Part shown: positions 26,123 through 35,409 of the stretch, piece after piece
Layout: each line of letters opens with the position of its first letter
Position numbering within the stretch: the stretch's first letter is position 1
NCBI GenBank assembly: GCA_044370415.1
Contig: JBILVO010000002.1
Coordinates: 21,279 to 85,278, forward strand
Length of the DNA stretch: 64,000 bases
Direction: 5' to 3'
From: CAMCQY01 sp044370415
GTDB taxonomy: Bacteria; Planctomycetota; Planctomycetia; Pirellulales; UBA1268
Position numbers and translations under genes: made by a program
Notes under the pieces: model-generated
The model's input: only the letters and a program-made list of their open reading frames with translations
What the model was told of the DNA's origin: nothing
Databases searched by the model: none

Positions 26123-28882
26123 ATGACGCGCCGCCGACCGCCGGCCTTTCTTGCGGAGCTGGTGCTGGCTCTCACTGCCGTCGTCGCGGCCCTTGCAGCC
26201 CGTGCCGACGAGGGGATGTGGCTCTTCAGCCATCCGCCGCTGGAGCGGATCCACAGGGACCATGCGGCCGCGCTTGGGGGTGTGAAGCTCTCGCCCGAAT
26301 GGCTCGGCCACCTGCAGCAGTCGTCGGTGCGGTTCAACTCCGGAGGCTCGGGCTCGTTCGTCTCTCCCGACGGCCTCGTGCTCACCAACCACCACGTCGG
26401 GGCCGACGCCCTGCAGAAGCTCGGCGACGCCGACCACAACTACTACCGCGACGGCTTCGCTGCGGCCACGCAGGCCGACGAGCTCACGTGCCACGATCTC
26501 GAGCTCAACGTGCTCATGTCGATCGAGGACGTGACGGCGCGGGTGCAGGCGGCGGTGACGCCGGGGATGGATCCGCCGGCCGCGTTCGCCGCCCGCCGCA
26601 GGGTGATGGCCGAGATCGAAAAGCAGTCGCTGGCTGCCACCGGGCTGCGGAGCGATGTGGTGACGCTCCATCAGGGCGGGCTCTACCACCTCTACCGGTC
26701 GAAGAAATACACCGACGTGCGGCTCGTCTTCGCCCCCGAGCAGCAGATCGCGTTCTTCGGGGGCGACGCCGATAATTTCGAATTCCCGCGGTTCAACCTC
26801 GACGTCTGCTTCTTCCGCGCCTACGAGAACGGCGCGCCGGCGCGGGTGCCGCACCATCTCACGTGGAGCAGGCAGCCGGTCGCCGCGGGCGACCTCGTCT
26901 TCGTCTCGGGACATCCGGGCCACACGGACCGCGCAAGCACCGTGCGCGAGCTCGTCGCCATGCGGGACCGGCAGAGTCCGTTTGCGCTGTCGATGCTCAA
27001 CCGGCTCGAGGTGATGCTCGGGGCCTACAGCGACGAGGGGCCGGAGGAACGCCGGCAGGCGATGGAGGATCTCTTCGGCGTGCAGAACGGCCGCAAGGCG
27101 CGGGAGGGCATTCTGGCCGGGCTGCTCGATCCGCGATTCATGAAGCGGAAGCAGGAGGCAGAGACGCGGCTGCGCGAGCGGCTGGCGAAGTCGCGGCCGG
27201 CGGGCGGCGGCTCGCCGCAGGTGTCGCCGTTCGAGCGGATCGAGCAGGCGGAGGAGCAGATCGCGAAGGTGGCGCTGCGGCACAACCTGCTCGAGGGGGC
27301 GGTCGGGTTCAACAGTCGGTATTTCTCGAACGCGCGAACGATCCTGCGGGCCGCCGCAGAGGCCGCCACGCCGAGCGGCGAACGGCTCCGCGAATACCGC
27401 GACTCCAACCGGGAGTCGCTCGAGTTCCAGCTCTTCTCCGCCGAGCCGATCCACGACGCCTTCGAGACCGTGAAGCTGGCTGACTCGCTCACGTATCTGG
27501 CCACGGCGCTGGGGCCCAACGACCCGCTCGTGCAGCGGGTGCTGGCTGGTCTGCCCCCGCGGGAGCGGGCGGCGCAGGTCGTCCGCGGCACCGGGCTGGG
27601 CACGCGAGCTGCCGAGCCGGGAGCCGCCGCTCCGGCCGACACGCGCCGGGCCCTCTACGACGGCGGCACGGCGGCGGTCGCCGCCTCGAAAGATCCGATG
27701 CTCGAACTGGCGCGGATCGTCGACGAGGAGGCGCGGTCGCTGCGGAAGGTGGTCGAGGCGGCGGGCGAGATGAAGCGGCAGGCGCACGCCGAGATCACGC
27801 AGTCCGTTTTCGCGGAGGAGGGCGAGGGCGTTTATCCCGACGCCACGTTCACGCTGCGGCTCGCCTACGGCACGGTGAAGGGCTACGAGCAGGGCGGGCG
27901 GAGCGTCGCGCCGATCACGACATATGCCGGCCTCTTCGCCCGGGCGCATGAGAAGCGGGAGGCGCCGCCGTTCGACCTGCCCGAGCGGTGGCGAAAGCTC
28001 GAGCCGGAACTCGAGCGAGACGAGGCCTTCCTGAAGACGCCGTTCAACTTCATCTCCACGGCCGACATCATCGGGGGCAACAGCGGCAGCCCGGTGGTCA
28101 ACGTGGCGGGCGAGCTGGTGGGGCTGATCTTCGACGGCAACATCGAGTCGCTCGTGCTCGACCTGGCCTACGACGACGAGCGGGCCCGCGCCGTGTCGGT
28201 CGACGCCGCCGGAATCCTCGCGGCGCTCACGAAGGTCTACCGTGCCGACTGGCTCGTGAAGGAGCTGACGGCCGCCGGGGCCACGCGGGGCGCGGCCGGC
28301 GGGGAGTGGCGGTCGCTGTTCGACGGCAGGGCGCTCGGCGGCTGGCGGCCCACGGCCTTCGGCGGTGAGGGGGAGGTGGAGGTTGAGAACGGCGCCATCC
28401 GCATCGGCATGGGGGCCGACATGAGCGGCATCACCTGGACGGGCGACGTGCCGCGGCAGGGCTACGAGCTGGCGGTCGACGCGCAGCGGGCCGACGGCAG
28501 CGACTTCTTCTGCGGGCTGACGTTTCCGGTGGGCGAGGATCCCTGCAGCCTGATCGTGGGCGGCTGGGGGGGCGGCCTCGTGGGTCTTTCGAGCATCGAC
28601 GGCCAGGATGCCGCGCGGAACGACACGACGAGCTTCCACGAATTCAAGCGGGGCACGTGGTACGCGATCCGCGTCCGCGTCACCCCGGAGCGGATCGAGT
28701 GCTTCATCGACGACAAGCAGGTCGTCGATCAGCCGCTCGAGGGCCGGCGGATCTCGATCCGCGAGGAGGTGCGGGCGTCGGTGCCGTTGGGCATCGCCAC
28801 CTACGCGACGACGGCACTGGTGAAGAACATCCGCTGGCGGCCGGTCGGGCCGCAGGCGGCGGGTCCGGAGAAACGGCCGTGA
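26123..28882 (+). CDS. S46-family dipeptidyl peptidase fused to a DUF1080 (3-keto-disaccharide hydrolase-like) domain
   Basis: A 919-residue protein with a signal peptide ('LAELVLALTAVVAALAARA'). ATG 26066 would add 19 residues before it. Residues about 25-715 are an S46 serine peptidase: catalytic His in 'TNHHVG' (residues 90-91), 'GGDADNFEFPR', and the nucleophile Ser654 in 'GGNSGSPVV'. S46 enzymes (DPP7, DPP11) release dipeptides in the periplasm. The residue 18 positions after the Ser is Gly672 ('FDGN'), as in DPP7, where DPP11 has Arg. Residues about 725-919 form a DUF1080/LamG-like sandwich starting at 'WRSLFDGRALGGWRP'. The stop overlaps the next gene's GTG (GTGA). S46 proteins are usually about 700 residues, so the C-terminal domain is an addition. 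Confidence 0.9.
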   Translation: MTRRRPPAFLAELVLALTAVVAALAARADEGMWLFSHPPLERIHRDHAAALGGVKLSPEWLGHLQQSSVRFNSGGSGSFVSPDGLVLTNHHVGADALQKLGDADHNYYRDGFAAATQADELTCHDLELNVLMSIEDVTARVQAAVTPGMDPPAAFAARRRVMAEIEKQSLAATGLRSDVVTLHQGGLYHLYRSKKYTDVRLVFAPEQQIAFFGGDADNFEFPRFNLDVCFFRAYENGAPARVPHHLTWSRQPVAAGDLVFVSGHPGHTDRASTVRELVAMRDRQSPFALSMLNRLEVMLGAYSDEGPEERRQAMEDLFGVQNGRKAREGILAGLLDPRFMKRKQEAETRLRERLAKSRPAGGGSPQVSPFERIEQAEEQIAKVALRHNLLEGAVGFNSRYFSNARTILRAAAEAATPSGERLREYRDSNRESLEFQLFSAEPIHDAFETVKLADSLTYLATALGPNDPLVQRVLAGLPPRERAAQVVRGTGLGTRAAEPGAAAPADTRRALYDGGTAAVAASKDPMLELARIVDEEARSLRKVVEAAGEMKRQAHAEITQSVFAEEGEGVYPDATFTLRLAYGTVKGYEQGGRSVAPITTYAGLFARAHEKREAPPFDLPERWRKLEPELERDEAFLKTPFNFISTADIIGGNSGSPVVNVAGELVGLIFDGNIESLVLDLAYDDERARAVSVDAAGILAALTKVYRADWLVKELTAAGATRGAAGGEWRSLFDGRALGGWRPTAFGGEGEVEVENGAIRIGMGADMSGITWTGDVPRQGYELAVDAQRADGSDFFCGLTFPVGEDPCSLIVGGWGGGLVGLSSIDGQDAARNDTTSFHEFKRGTWYAIRVRVTPERIECFIDDKQVVDQPLEGRRISIREEVRASVPLGIATYATTALVKNIRWRPVGPQAAGPEKRP

Positions 28883-29670
28883 CGGCGACGCCCTCCGACG
28901 GTGGTGACGACAAGCTCCGCCGCCGGATCGCGGAGGAGGCGGCCCGGATGGTGGCCGGCGGCGGCGATTCGGCGCGGGCGCGGTTTCGCGCGGCCCGCCG
29001 CGTGGCCCGCGGCTGGGTGCCCGAGGAGCGGCTGCCGAGCCACGAGGAGATCCGTCGCGAGGTGAACCGGGAGACCGCTCCATCCGCCGGGCTCGCGCAC
29101 TTGGGCGGCGACCGGTTCGACCGGATCGCCGACATCGTGCGGGTGCTCGAGACGGTGAAGCAGGATCCGGTCAGGCATCCCGAGGGGGACGTGCTCGAGC
29201 ACACGCTGCAGGTCTTCGACCGGGTGCACGAGGAGCGGCCGTTCGACGAGGAGCTGCTCACGGCGGCGCTCGTCCACGACGTGGGGCGGGCGATCGACCG
29301 GGCCGATCCGGTGGCGGCGGGGCTCGATGCGCTCGGCGACCTGATCACGCCGCGGACCGGCTGGCTCGTCGAGTCGCTGGCGGCGGCCGCCGCCTACGGC
29401 GACCAGTCGCTCGGCGCGCGGGCCAGGCAGCGGCTCGAGGCCCATCCCGACTTTCTCGACGTGCTGCTGCTCGCCGAGAGCGATCGCAAGGCCTGCGTCC
29501 GCGGCTACGCCGCGCCGTCGCTCGAGGAGGCGATCGCGATTCTGCGGGCGCTCGACGCCGACGGCGGGGACGACGACGAGTATGTCGGCGACGAGGATGT
29601 CGACGACGAGGATGTCGGCGACGACATCGACGAGAATCGCTCCGCGTCCGGAGACACGCCAGCCCCATGA
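28879..29670 (+). CDS. HD-domain protein with a repeated acidic tail
   Basis: A 263-residue protein starting at GTG 28879, preceded by GGAG and overlapping the stop of the S46 gene by four bases. The HD phosphohydrolase signature is in 'HTLQVFD' and 'ALVHDVGRA', resembling HD domains of tRNA nucleotidyltransferase-like or dGTPase-like proteins. The substrate is unknown. The C-terminus is almost all Asp/Glu/Val/Gly, encoded by 15-bp repeats at 29581-29625. Its stop overlaps the ATG of the alcohol dehydrogenase (ATGA), so translation of this four-gene run is probably coupled. Confidence 0.82.
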   Translation: MTATPSDGGDDKLRRRIAEEAARMVAGGGDSARARFRAARRVARGWVPEERLPSHEEIRREVNRETAPSAGLAHLGGDRFDRIADIVRVLETVKQDPVRHPEGDVLEHTLQVFDRVHEERPFDEELLTAALVHDVGRAIDRADPVAAGLDALGDLITPRTGWLVESLAAAAAYGDQSLGARARQRLEAHPDFLDVLLLAESDRKACVRGYAAPSLEEAIAILRALDADGGDDDEYVGDEDVDDEDVGDDIDENRSASGDTPAP

Positions 29671-30830
29671 GGACGCCCGCCACGATCTTCGAGAATCATC
29701 TCCCGCGGCGGGTCGTGACCGGCCGGGCCGCGGCCCGCACGCTGGCGACGCTCTGCGGCGACCGCGGCTGGCGCCGGGTGGCGGTCTGCAGCGATCCGGG
29801 CGTCGTCGCGGCCGGCATCCTGCCGCGGGTGCTCGAGCCGCTCCATCAGGCCGGGCTCGTCGCCGACGTCCTGACCGACATCCCGGCGGAGCCGCCGCTG
29901 GCCGCCGTCGATGCCCTCGCAGCCCGGATTGTGGACTGCTCCGCCGATGTCGTGGTGGCCGTCGGCGGTGGCAGCGTGATGGACGCCGCGAAGGTGGCGG
30001 CCGTCTCCGCGCGGCACGGCCGGCCGGTGGCCGACTTCGTCGGGATCGGCCGGACGGGTGGCCGCGGGCTGCCCACGGTGCTCGTCCCCACCACCGCCGG
30101 CACCGGCTCCGAGGCGACGTTCGTGGCGATCCTCACCGATGCGGCCAGCGGGATGAAGGTGGGCGTGGTCGATCCGCACCTCCTGGCGGACGTCGCCGTT
30201 GTCGATCCGGAACTCACCGACGGTCTGCCGGCGGAGATCACCGCCGCGACCGGCATGGACGCGGTCGTGCACGCGATCGAGGGCTTCATCGCCACGGTGT
30301 CCACACCGTTGGCCCGCGGCCTGGCGATCGAGGCCGCGCGGCAACTTGGCGGCGGGCTCGAGGCAGCATGCCGCGACGGCCGCGACACGGGGGCCCGCGA
30401 TCGGATGGCCGTGGGGGCGCACCTGGCGGGGATGGCGTTCGCCAATTCCTCGTGCTGCGCGGTGCACGCGCTGGCGATGCCGTTGGGGGGCCGCTTCCAC
30501 ATCCCGCACGGGGTGATCACCGGCTGCTTCGCGGCCGCGGTCATGCGGCACAACGCGCCGGCCTGCGCAGCCGACTTCGCAACGCTCGGCGAGGCGCTCG
30601 GCTGGGGCCGCACGCCGGCGGCCGAGTTCGCCGACCGGCTCGACGCGCTGGCCGGCCGCATCGGCCTCGTCGCCCAGCTGCGGCGTGTCTGCGTGCCCGA
30701 CGACGCGATCACGGCGCTGGCCCGCGACGCCGTCGCCGTCCGCCGGCTCATGGATCCGAATCCGCGGCCCGTCACCGAGGCCGACGCCGTGCGGATCTAC
30801 CGTGCGGTGCTCGCGCCGGCCGGAGCCTGA
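29667..30830 (+). CDS. Iron-containing alcohol dehydrogenase (group III)
   Basis: A 387-residue NAD(P)-dependent dehydrogenase. 'GGGSVMDAAKV' binds the cofactor and 'PTTAGTGSEAT' follows. The metal ligands are visible: Asp and His in 'TGMDAVVHAIEGF', and two His 14 residues apart in the stretch from 'CCAVHALAMPLGG' to 'HIPHG'. It should interconvert a primary alcohol and an aldehyde. The next gene is a succinate-semialdehyde-type dehydrogenase, so a 4-hydroxybutyrate or other hydroxy-aldehyde step is plausible but not proven. It is translationally coupled to the HD gene upstream. Confidence 0.92.
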   Translation: MRTPATIFENHLPRRVVTGRAAARTLATLCGDRGWRRVAVCSDPGVVAAGILPRVLEPLHQAGLVADVLTDIPAEPPLAAVDALAARIVDCSADVVVAVGGGSVMDAAKVAAVSARHGRPVADFVGIGRTGGRGLPTVLVPTTAGTGSEATFVAILTDAASGMKVGVVDPHLLADVAVVDPELTDGLPAEITAATGMDAVVHAIEGFIATVSTPLARGLAIEAARQLGGGLEAACRDGRDTGARDRMAVGAHLAGMAFANSSCCAVHALAMPLGGRFHIPHGVITGCFAAAVMRHNAPACAADFATLGEALGWGRTPAAEFADRLDALAGRIGLVAQLRRVCVPDDAITALARDAVAVRRLMDPNPRPVTEADAVRIYRAVLAPAGA

Positions 30831-30867
30831 GGGGACGACGGCCGTACCGCGGCCCGGGAGCAGACGC

Positions 30868-32337
30868 ATGAAGACGATCCCGACGTTCTGGTTCGAGCCC
30901 CGGCCCTGGATCGACGGCCGCTGGCAGGGAGGAGACGAGGCGTTTGCCGTCATCGATCCGGCCACCGGTGCCGTGATCGCCGAGGTGGTGCGGGCCGATG
31001 CCGCCGCTGTGGAACGGGCGATCGCGGGCGCGGCCGCAGCGCAGCGCGGGTGGCGACATGTGTCGGCGGCCGACCGGGGGGCCGTGCTCGTGCGGACGGC
31101 GGCGGCGCTCCGCCACCGCAAGGACGAGTTCGCCCGGCTGCTCACCGCAGAGCAGGGCAAGCCGTATCCGCAGGCGGTCGGCGAGGTGGAGTATGCCGCG
31201 AGCTTCTTCCAGTGGTTCGGCGAGGAGGCGCGGCGGGTGTCGGGCCGGATCGTGCCGCACCCGGAGGCGGGCCGCGAATTTTTCGTGGAGCGGGTGCCGG
31301 CGGGCGTGGCGGGGCTGATCACGCCCTGGAACTTTCCGCTGGCGCAAGGGGCAAAGAAGATGGCCGCGGCGCTGGCGGCGGGCTGCGCGGCGGTGTGGAA
31401 GCCGGCCGAGCTCACCCCGCTGGTGGCGCTGGCCATGGCGCCGGTGCTGGCCGAGGCGGGCCTGCCCGCGGGCGTGCTGCAGATCGTGCCGGGCCGCGGC
31501 AGCGTCGTCGGAGCGGTGCTGGCCGCCCACCCGGCCGTCCGCGTGCTGAGCCTCACCGGCTCCACGGCGACGGGCGCGGCGCTCATGGCCGGTGCCGCGC
31601 CGGGCATCAAGCGGGTGTCGCTCGAGCTCGGCGGCAACGCGGCCTTCATCGTGCTCCCCGACGCCGATCTCGACCATGCGGCCGACGAGCTCGTGCGGAT
31701 GAAGCTCTTCGTGTCGGGGCAGGTCTGCGTGACTGCCAACCGCGTCTTCGTGCCGGCGGCCGTCGAGGAGTCCTTTGCTGCGCTGGTCGCGGCGCGGCTC
31801 GCGGCCGCCCGCGTGGGCAACGGCCTGGCCGACGGCGTCGACGCGGGCCCGCTCATCCACCGCGAGGCCTGCCGCGACGTGGGGGTGCTCGTGCACGACG
31901 CCGTGGCCGCTGGCGCGCGGATCGTCGCCGAGAACAGGAGCTACGAGGCCGATGCATCACTGTCGCAGGGAAGCTTTTTTTCGCCGACGCTGCTCGTGGG
32001 CGTCCGCGACACGATGCGGCTGGCCCGCGAGGAGATCTTTGGGCCGGTGATCCCACTCCTGTCGTACGAGCGGGTCTCCGAGGCGGTGGCCCGGGCCAAC
32101 GACACGCCCTTCGGCCTCGCGTCGTACGTCTACGGCCGCGACCTCTCCGCGTGCCGCGCGGTGGCGGAGCGGCTCGAGGCGGGCATCATCGGCGTCAACG
32201 AATGGCGGCCGCTGAAGGCGGAGATTCCGTTCGGCGGCGTGAAGACCAGCGGCATCGGCGCGGAGGGGGGAGAGGAGGGGATCCGCGAGTTCCTCGACAC
32301 CCGGGTGATCTCGCTGCCGCGGCCGCAGCTGCCGTGA
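30868..32337 (+). CDS. NAD(P)-dependent aldehyde dehydrogenase, succinate-semialdehyde type
   Basis: A 489-residue cytoplasmic enzyme with the standard ALDH layout: 'TPWNFPLAQGAKKMAAALAAG', 'WKPAELTP', the cofactor loop 'LTGSTATG', the general base Glu in 'LELGGNA', the nucleophile Cys in 'SGQVCVTANRVF', and the C-terminal 'FGGVKTSGIGAEGG'. The 'QVCVTANR' variant is characteristic of the GabD group. It oxidises an aldehyde to a free acid. It lies 37 bases behind the iron alcohol dehydrogenase and is followed by an RraA-like gene, suggesting a short alcohol-to-acid pathway. The start at ATG 30868 agrees with family length. Confidence 0.92.
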   Translation: MKTIPTFWFEPRPWIDGRWQGGDEAFAVIDPATGAVIAEVVRADAAAVERAIAGAAAAQRGWRHVSAADRGAVLVRTAAALRHRKDEFARLLTAEQGKPYPQAVGEVEYAASFFQWFGEEARRVSGRIVPHPEAGREFFVERVPAGVAGLITPWNFPLAQGAKKMAAALAAGCAAVWKPAELTPLVALAMAPVLAEAGLPAGVLQIVPGRGSVVGAVLAAHPAVRVLSLTGSTATGAALMAGAAPGIKRVSLELGGNAAFIVLPDADLDHAADELVRMKLFVSGQVCVTANRVFVPAAVEESFAALVAARLAAARVGNGLADGVDAGPLIHREACRDVGVLVHDAVAAGARIVAENRSYEADASLSQGSFFSPTLLVGVRDTMRLAREEIFGPVIPLLSYERVSEAVARANDTPFGLASYVYGRDLSACRAVAERLEAGIIGVNEWRPLKAEIPFGGVKTSGIGAEGGEEGIREFLDTRVISLPRPQLP

Positions 32338-32425
32338 GTGTGGCGGCGGCCCCTTGGCATGGCCGCAGGCCGCGGCGACACTGGTCGCCACGACCGCAGA
32401 TCTGCTCCCCCGTCAGGATCATCAC

Positions 32426-33181
32426 ATGCCGCTTCCGCTCGCCGAACTCCTGCAGCTCTCCCGCTGGAACACGCCCACGATCTGCAACGGCTGGGAGCAG
32501 ATCACCTCCCACGACATCGCCAACGACGGCTTCAACCTGGAGGAGACCCGCGACTTCATGCCGCAGATGGGCCCGATGGCGGGCTACGCCGTCACGCTCG
32601 TCATCGAGCCGTCGGCGAAGGCCCACAAGCAGGCGCATAAGAGCAACGCCTCGGCGTGGGACGACTACCGCGGCTACATCGGCAGCGTGGCCGGCCCGAA
32701 GATCGTCGTCGTGCAGGACCTCGACAAGCCGCGGGTCGTTGGCTCGTTCTGGGGCGAGGTCAACGCCAACGTGCATCGGGCGCTGGGCTGCGTCGGCACG
32801 ATCACCGACGGCGCGATCCGCGACGTCGACGAGATGACGGCGGCCGGCTTCAAGGCGATCGCCCGGCGGCTCTGCGTCAGCCACGCCAACGTCGTGCCGG
32901 TGCGGTGGGGTGTGCCGGTGACCGTGTTCGGCCGCGAGGTGCGGCCGGGGCAGCTTGTGCATGCCGACAAGCACGGGTTCCTCGCCGTTCCGCCCGAGGA
33001 CGAGCCGCGGCTGCTGGCGGCCGCGTCGTTCATGGACGCCAACGAGTGCCGCACGGTGATCGAGGCGGCCCGCGGCACCAGCGGTATGTCGGCGGCGGAG
33101 ATCGTGGCCGGGCTCAACGCGGCGTCGCAGCGGTTTCGTGAGGCTGCCCAGCGGGAGTTCCGCCGCGGCGGCGAGTGGTGA
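32426..33181 (+). CDS. RraA-family protein (hydroxy-acid aldolase/decarboxylase-like)
   Basis: A 251-residue protein with the RraA fold marks 'GCVGTITDGAIRDVDEM' (Asp-Gly and Arg-Asp of the active site) and 'GQLVHADKHGFLAVPPED'. Family members are either the RNase E inhibitor RraA (about 160 residues) or class II pyruvate aldolases such as 4-hydroxy-4-methyl-2-oxoglutarate aldolase. The longer size and the dehydrogenase neighbours favour a metabolic enzyme. The start at ATG 32426 leaves an 88-base spacer after the aldehyde dehydrogenase. Confidence 0.85.
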   Translation: MPLPLAELLQLSRWNTPTICNGWEQITSHDIANDGFNLEETRDFMPQMGPMAGYAVTLVIEPSAKAHKQAHKSNASAWDDYRGYIGSVAGPKIVVVQDLDKPRVVGSFWGEVNANVHRALGCVGTITDGAIRDVDEMTAAGFKAIARRLCVSHANVVPVRWGVPVTVFGREVRPGQLVHADKHGFLAVPPEDEPRLLAAASFMDANECRTVIEAARGTSGMSAAEIVAGLNAASQRFREAAQREFRRGGEW

Positions 33182-33270
33182 CGTCGGTGTCGTGTCGGCC
33201 TGGGCGGCCTGCGCGGTTGCGTCTGCTGCATGCGGGCGATGGCGTGGTGTGCGTGACCAAGGAGTTTTCA

Positions 33271-35373
33271 ATGGCGATGCAACGCGGCCGCGCTCTGGCA
33301 CATACGACACGCCTGGTGAGCGGTGTGGCGCTCGTGGCGATGTTCGGCCTCTGGTCGCCGGGCCGCGCCGACGGTCCGGCCGACAACCTGCCCGACAACG
33401 TGCGGCCGATTCCGCCGGTGGGCATCGAGCTGGATGACAGCGTGCAGCAGCGGCTGCTCAGCGGGGCGGAGGCGATTGTCCGCGACGTCGAGGCGGTCGC
33501 GGCCGCCGACGGGGCCGACCGGGCCGAGGTGCTCGTGTTCGCCCGGGCCGTGCGGCTCGCGGTGGAGGATCGGTTTCTCTACTCGCCACAGGAGGTCGCC
33601 CTGGCGGAGCAGCTGCTGGAGCGCGGCCGGCAGCGGCTGGGGCTGCTCGCTGCGGGCAAGCGAGGGGTGACGCTTCTCGAGGCAGCGGCGCCGTCTCCGG
33701 CGCAGCCAGGGCAGCCGCTGCTCGCGGTGGGCGGGTTCCGGTCGCTGATCGACGGCTCGATCCAACCCTACGGCCTCGTCCTGCCGGCGGAGTTCGACCC
33801 TGCCGACCGGACGCCCCGTCGGCTCGACGTCTGGCTGCACGGCCGCGGCGAGAAGATGAGCGAGGTCGCGTTTCTCGCGCAGCGGCAGAAGAACGTGGGC
33901 GAGATCGCTCCGCCCGACACGATCGTGCTCCACCCCTACGGCAGGTATTCGAACGCCTTCAAGTTCGCCGGCGAGGTCGACGTGCTCGAGGCGATCGCGC
34001 ACGTGCGAGCGCTCCTTCCGGTCGACGACCGGCGGATCACCATCCGCGGCTTCTCGATGGGGGGAGCGGGCTGCTGGCAGCTGGCCGTCCACCATCCCGG
34101 GGCGTGGATGGCAGCAACACCCGGCGCTGGGTTCAGCGAGACCAGCGATTTCCTCCGCGTGTTTCAGCAGGAGGAGTTTCATGCCACGGAGGCACAGCGC
34201 CGGCTGCTGCAGTGGTACGACTGCCCCGATTGGGCCGACAACCTGCGCACGCTCCCCACGGTCGCCTACAGCGGCCAGCTCGACGTGCAGAAACAGGCCG
34301 CTGACATGATGGTCGCCGCCTGCAAGGCCCGCGGCTTCGAGATGCCGCACGTGATCGGCCCGCAGACTGCGCACAAGATCCATCCCGACTCGAAGGCCGA
34401 GATCGAGGCGTTTCTCGCGCGGCAGGCGGAGCAGGGGCGGCCCGACGTGCCGCGGGAGATCGACTTCACCACCTACACGCTCCGCTATCCCTCGCGGGCG
34501 TGGCTCACCGTCACGGGGCTCGGCGAGCACTGGCGGGAGGCGCGGGTGCAGGCCGTGATCCGGTCGCCGGCCGCGATCGAGGTTTCGACCCGCAACGTGA
34601 CGGGCATGTCGATCGACATCCCGGCCGCCGCGTCGATCGTCGACGCCGGCCGGCCGGTCGAACTGCGCGTGGACGGGACTGTCATCACGGTGCCACCACG
34701 GGCCGGGCCGCGGTGGCAGCTGGCTCTCGACCGTGCGCCGTCGGGCTGGCGGCTCGACGACGGGGCGGCGGCGGCCGGATTGCGAAAGCGGACGGGACTG
34801 CAGGGGCCGATCGACGATGCGTTCATGGATGCCTTTCTGTTCGTCGGTCCGGAGCCGGGCCGGGAAGGGGTATCCGCCGTGGACCGCTGGGTCGCCGAGG
34901 AGTTCATGCGGGCGAAGCGGGAGTGGCGGCGGCACTTCCGGGGCGACGTGGTGGAGCGGCGGGCGGCCGACGTGACGCCTGAGGAGATCGCCACGCGAAA
35001 CCTCGTCCTCTTCGGCACGCCCACCTCGAACCCGCTCGTCGCCCGCGTGCTGCCGCAGCTTCCGGTCGTGGAGCGTGATGGACACTGGGTGATCGGTTCC
35101 GGGCGGGCGGCCGTGGGCGAGAGCGTGCCCGTGCTCGTGTTCCCCAATCCGCTCGCGTCCGACCGCTACGTCGTGCTCAACAGCGGGTTCACGTTTCGCG
35201 ACTACGCCTACCTCAACAACGCGCGGCAGGTCCCGATGCTGCCCGACTGGGCGCTGGTGAGCGTGACGGGCGGCCGCGGCTCGCAGCTGCCGGGCACGGT
35301 CCTCGCGGAGGGCTTCTTCGACGAGCGGTGGCAGCCGACGGCCACAGCCACATGGGTGCGCGCGGCAAAGTGA
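33271..35373 (+). CDS. Secreted alpha/beta-hydrolase (prolyl-oligopeptidase-like esterase)
   Basis: A 700-residue protein. ATG 33271 has AAGGAG at good spacing and opens a signal peptide ('VSGVALVAMFGLWSPG'). After a helical N-terminal part of about 130 residues comes an alpha/beta-hydrolase core. 'LDVWLHGRGE' is the oxyanion region. The nucleophile Ser lies in 'GFSMGGAG', with a His in 'QTAHKIHPDSK'. A C-terminal beta-rich region of about 300 residues follows, ending in an Asn/Tyr-rich line 'LNSGFTFRDYAYLNN'. Similar planctomycete proteins are annotated as peptidases or carbohydrate esterases; the substrate is unknown. It is separated by 89 bases from the RraA-like gene. Confidence 0.85.
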   Translation: MAMQRGRALAHTTRLVSGVALVAMFGLWSPGRADGPADNLPDNVRPIPPVGIELDDSVQQRLLSGAEAIVRDVEAVAAADGADRAEVLVFARAVRLAVEDRFLYSPQEVALAEQLLERGRQRLGLLAAGKRGVTLLEAAAPSPAQPGQPLLAVGGFRSLIDGSIQPYGLVLPAEFDPADRTPRRLDVWLHGRGEKMSEVAFLAQRQKNVGEIAPPDTIVLHPYGRYSNAFKFAGEVDVLEAIAHVRALLPVDDRRITIRGFSMGGAGCWQLAVHHPGAWMAATPGAGFSETSDFLRVFQQEEFHATEAQRRLLQWYDCPDWADNLRTLPTVAYSGQLDVQKQAADMMVAACKARGFEMPHVIGPQTAHKIHPDSKAEIEAFLARQAEQGRPDVPREIDFTTYTLRYPSRAWLTVTGLGEHWREARVQAVIRSPAAIEVSTRNVTGMSIDIPAAASIVDAGRPVELRVDGTVITVPPRAGPRWQLALDRAPSGWRLDDGAAAAGLRKRTGLQGPIDDAFMDAFLFVGPEPGREGVSAVDRWVAEEFMRAKREWRRHFRGDVVERRAADVTPEEIATRNLVLFGTPTSNPLVARVLPQLPVVERDGHWVIGSGRAAVGESVPVLVFPNPLASDRYVVLNSGFTFRDYAYLNNARQVPMLPDWALVSVTGGRGSQLPGTVLAEGFFDERWQPTATATWVRAAK

Positions 35374-35409
35374 GCCGCGGCGCCGGGCGTGTTCACGGCA
35401 CGGTGTCTG

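Noticed and set aside
25976..29083. Open frame of over 1000 codons on the minus strand opposite the S46 peptidase and HD genes
   Set aside because: It mirrors the peptidase gene; its product is an Arg/Pro/His-rich sequence with no domain, while the plus strand shows clear catalytic motifs.
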